Assembly: GCA_937906495.1 (NCBI GenBank)
Contig: CALCVT010000073.1
Span: forward strand, 1 to 25,362
DNA: 25,362 bases
Direction: 5' to 3'
Source: an uncultured Prevotella sp.
Lineage (GTDB): Bacteria > Bacteroidota > Bacteroidia > Bacteroidales > Bacteroidaceae
Part shown: positions 24,763 through 25,362 of the stretch, one piece after another
Layout: each line of letters begins with the position of its first letter
Numbering within the stretch: position 1 is the stretch's first letter
Translations under genes and position numbers: made by a program
The notes under the pieces: model-generated
Database searches by the model: none
What the model saw: the letters and a program-made list of their open reading frames with translations, nothing else
What the model was told of the DNA's origin: nothing

Positions 24763-25243
24763 TTAATCAATTCCAGCTTCATCTGACATTACTTCCAAAA
24801 TAAGCTTGACTTCTTCCAATCTCCAGTTCCGTAAGGTGAGTATTTCCAGTCTGTCATAATCGGAACGGAACAGTGCTCCCATGGTTTCGTATACAGAAAA
24901 GCGTTTACCTAAAGACAACGTTTGGTACATTATGAAACATAGAGTGTGTCTCTTCTAACTGGGCGTTGCAGCTGCGGCTCTGATATTTTCTTCTTCCAGG
25001 CTATTCACTGCATTGCTTAAATATGACCTTCTTGCTCCAAAGTCTTTTCCATCATACAGCCCTCATCTGAGTATTGTGGAATTTTAGTGTAGAACACTCA
25101 AAGGATAATGGCTTAGACCTGTGGATTATTGTTCCAAATACTCCTTGCCTTACGTTACTAATAGTACTTTAGCTACTCTTGAATCTAAACTATTGCTGTC
25201 CGGTAAACATGTTTAACTGGCTATTCTGAGTGATTTTATACAT
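24763..25243 (-). pseudogene. Possible remains of a broken gene, product unknown
   Basis: On the minus strand, protein-like sequence can be followed from about 25243 to a TAA at 24763-24765, but only by changing frame near 25055-25062 and passing stops, including a TAG at 24955-24957. The last open part is 63 codons, with segments such as ALFRSDYDRLEILTL and RNWRLEEVKLILEV. Before the TAG comes AVNSLEEENIRAAAATP. A more distal fragment (SLDDFPIKEEHILSDGRN, about 25320-25245) may belong to the same gene. I do not recognise the family. Alternatively, a 55-residue gene could start at the ATG at 24930, but no promoter box supports it. Confidence 0.3.
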
Positions 25244-25362
25244 TGACAAGCCTCCTACATGAATAATCATTTCGACCGTCCGATAAAATATGTTCTTCTT
25301 TTATAGGGAAGTCGTCTAAACTAATGAATGCTTAACACTTCCTTAGGAGCAGAACGGCAAAA

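Overview
The window looks like a stretch of ordinary chromosome from a member of the Bacteroidales, most likely Prevotellaceae or a near relative; the genus cannot be fixed from the sequence alone. Four things point this way. NuoC and NuoD are fused in an operon with no nuoE, nuoF or nuoG. Several genes have TAnnTTTG-type -7 promoter boxes of the Bacteroidetes kind. Clear Shine-Dalgarno sequences are rare. The protein families and their neighbourhoods are also typical (a glycosyltransferase next to radC, a SufT-like protein, an LpxH-type phosphoesterase, TolC/HlyD with paired ABC-2 permeases). I see no tRNA, rRNA, CRISPR array, phage gene or intact insertion sequence.

Positions 5-9963 (+) hold most of a respiratory complex I operon in the order nuoB, nuoCD, nuoH, nuoI, nuoJ, nuoK, nuoL, nuoM, nuoN, closed by a strong terminator. 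With nuoA expected just upstream, this is the 11-subunit form (ten polypeptides because of the fusion). It has the quinone-reducing and proton-pumping parts but lacks the NADH dehydrogenase module, so the electron donor is not encoded here. The NuoM antiporter subunit has a leucine where the central lysine of transmembrane helix 7 normally sits.

Positions 9964-10542 are non-coding and contain the nuo terminator and a long hairpin. A minus-strand group follows: a TraB/GumN-family exported protein (13727), then a NatA-like ABC ATPase and a NatB-like ABC permease (end 10543), probably one operon. Upstream of it, separated by a terminator at 13846-13893, is a second minus-strand operon reading glycosyltransferase (16947), radC, sufT-like gene, lpxH-like gene (end 13964).

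Positions 17279-18790 (+) carry efp (translation elongation factor P) and a small TalC-type transaldolase. Each has its own promoter-like boxes and terminator, and a possible small RNA lies between them. From 24167 back to 19097 (minus) is an efflux operon: TolC-like outer-membrane channel, HlyD-like periplasmic adaptor and two ABC-2 permeases, with no ATPase gene in the operon. The last 1.2 kb (24168-25362) has no intact gene. It holds the promoter of the efflux operon, a pair of near-identical direct repeats and what looks like the broken remains of a minus-strand gene.

Most of the window is housekeeping or common accessory content. The points most worth a second look are the NuoM lysine loss, the candidate small RNA between efp and the transaldolase, the ATPase-less exporter, the promoter abutting the glycosyltransferase start codon and the decayed gene at the right edge.
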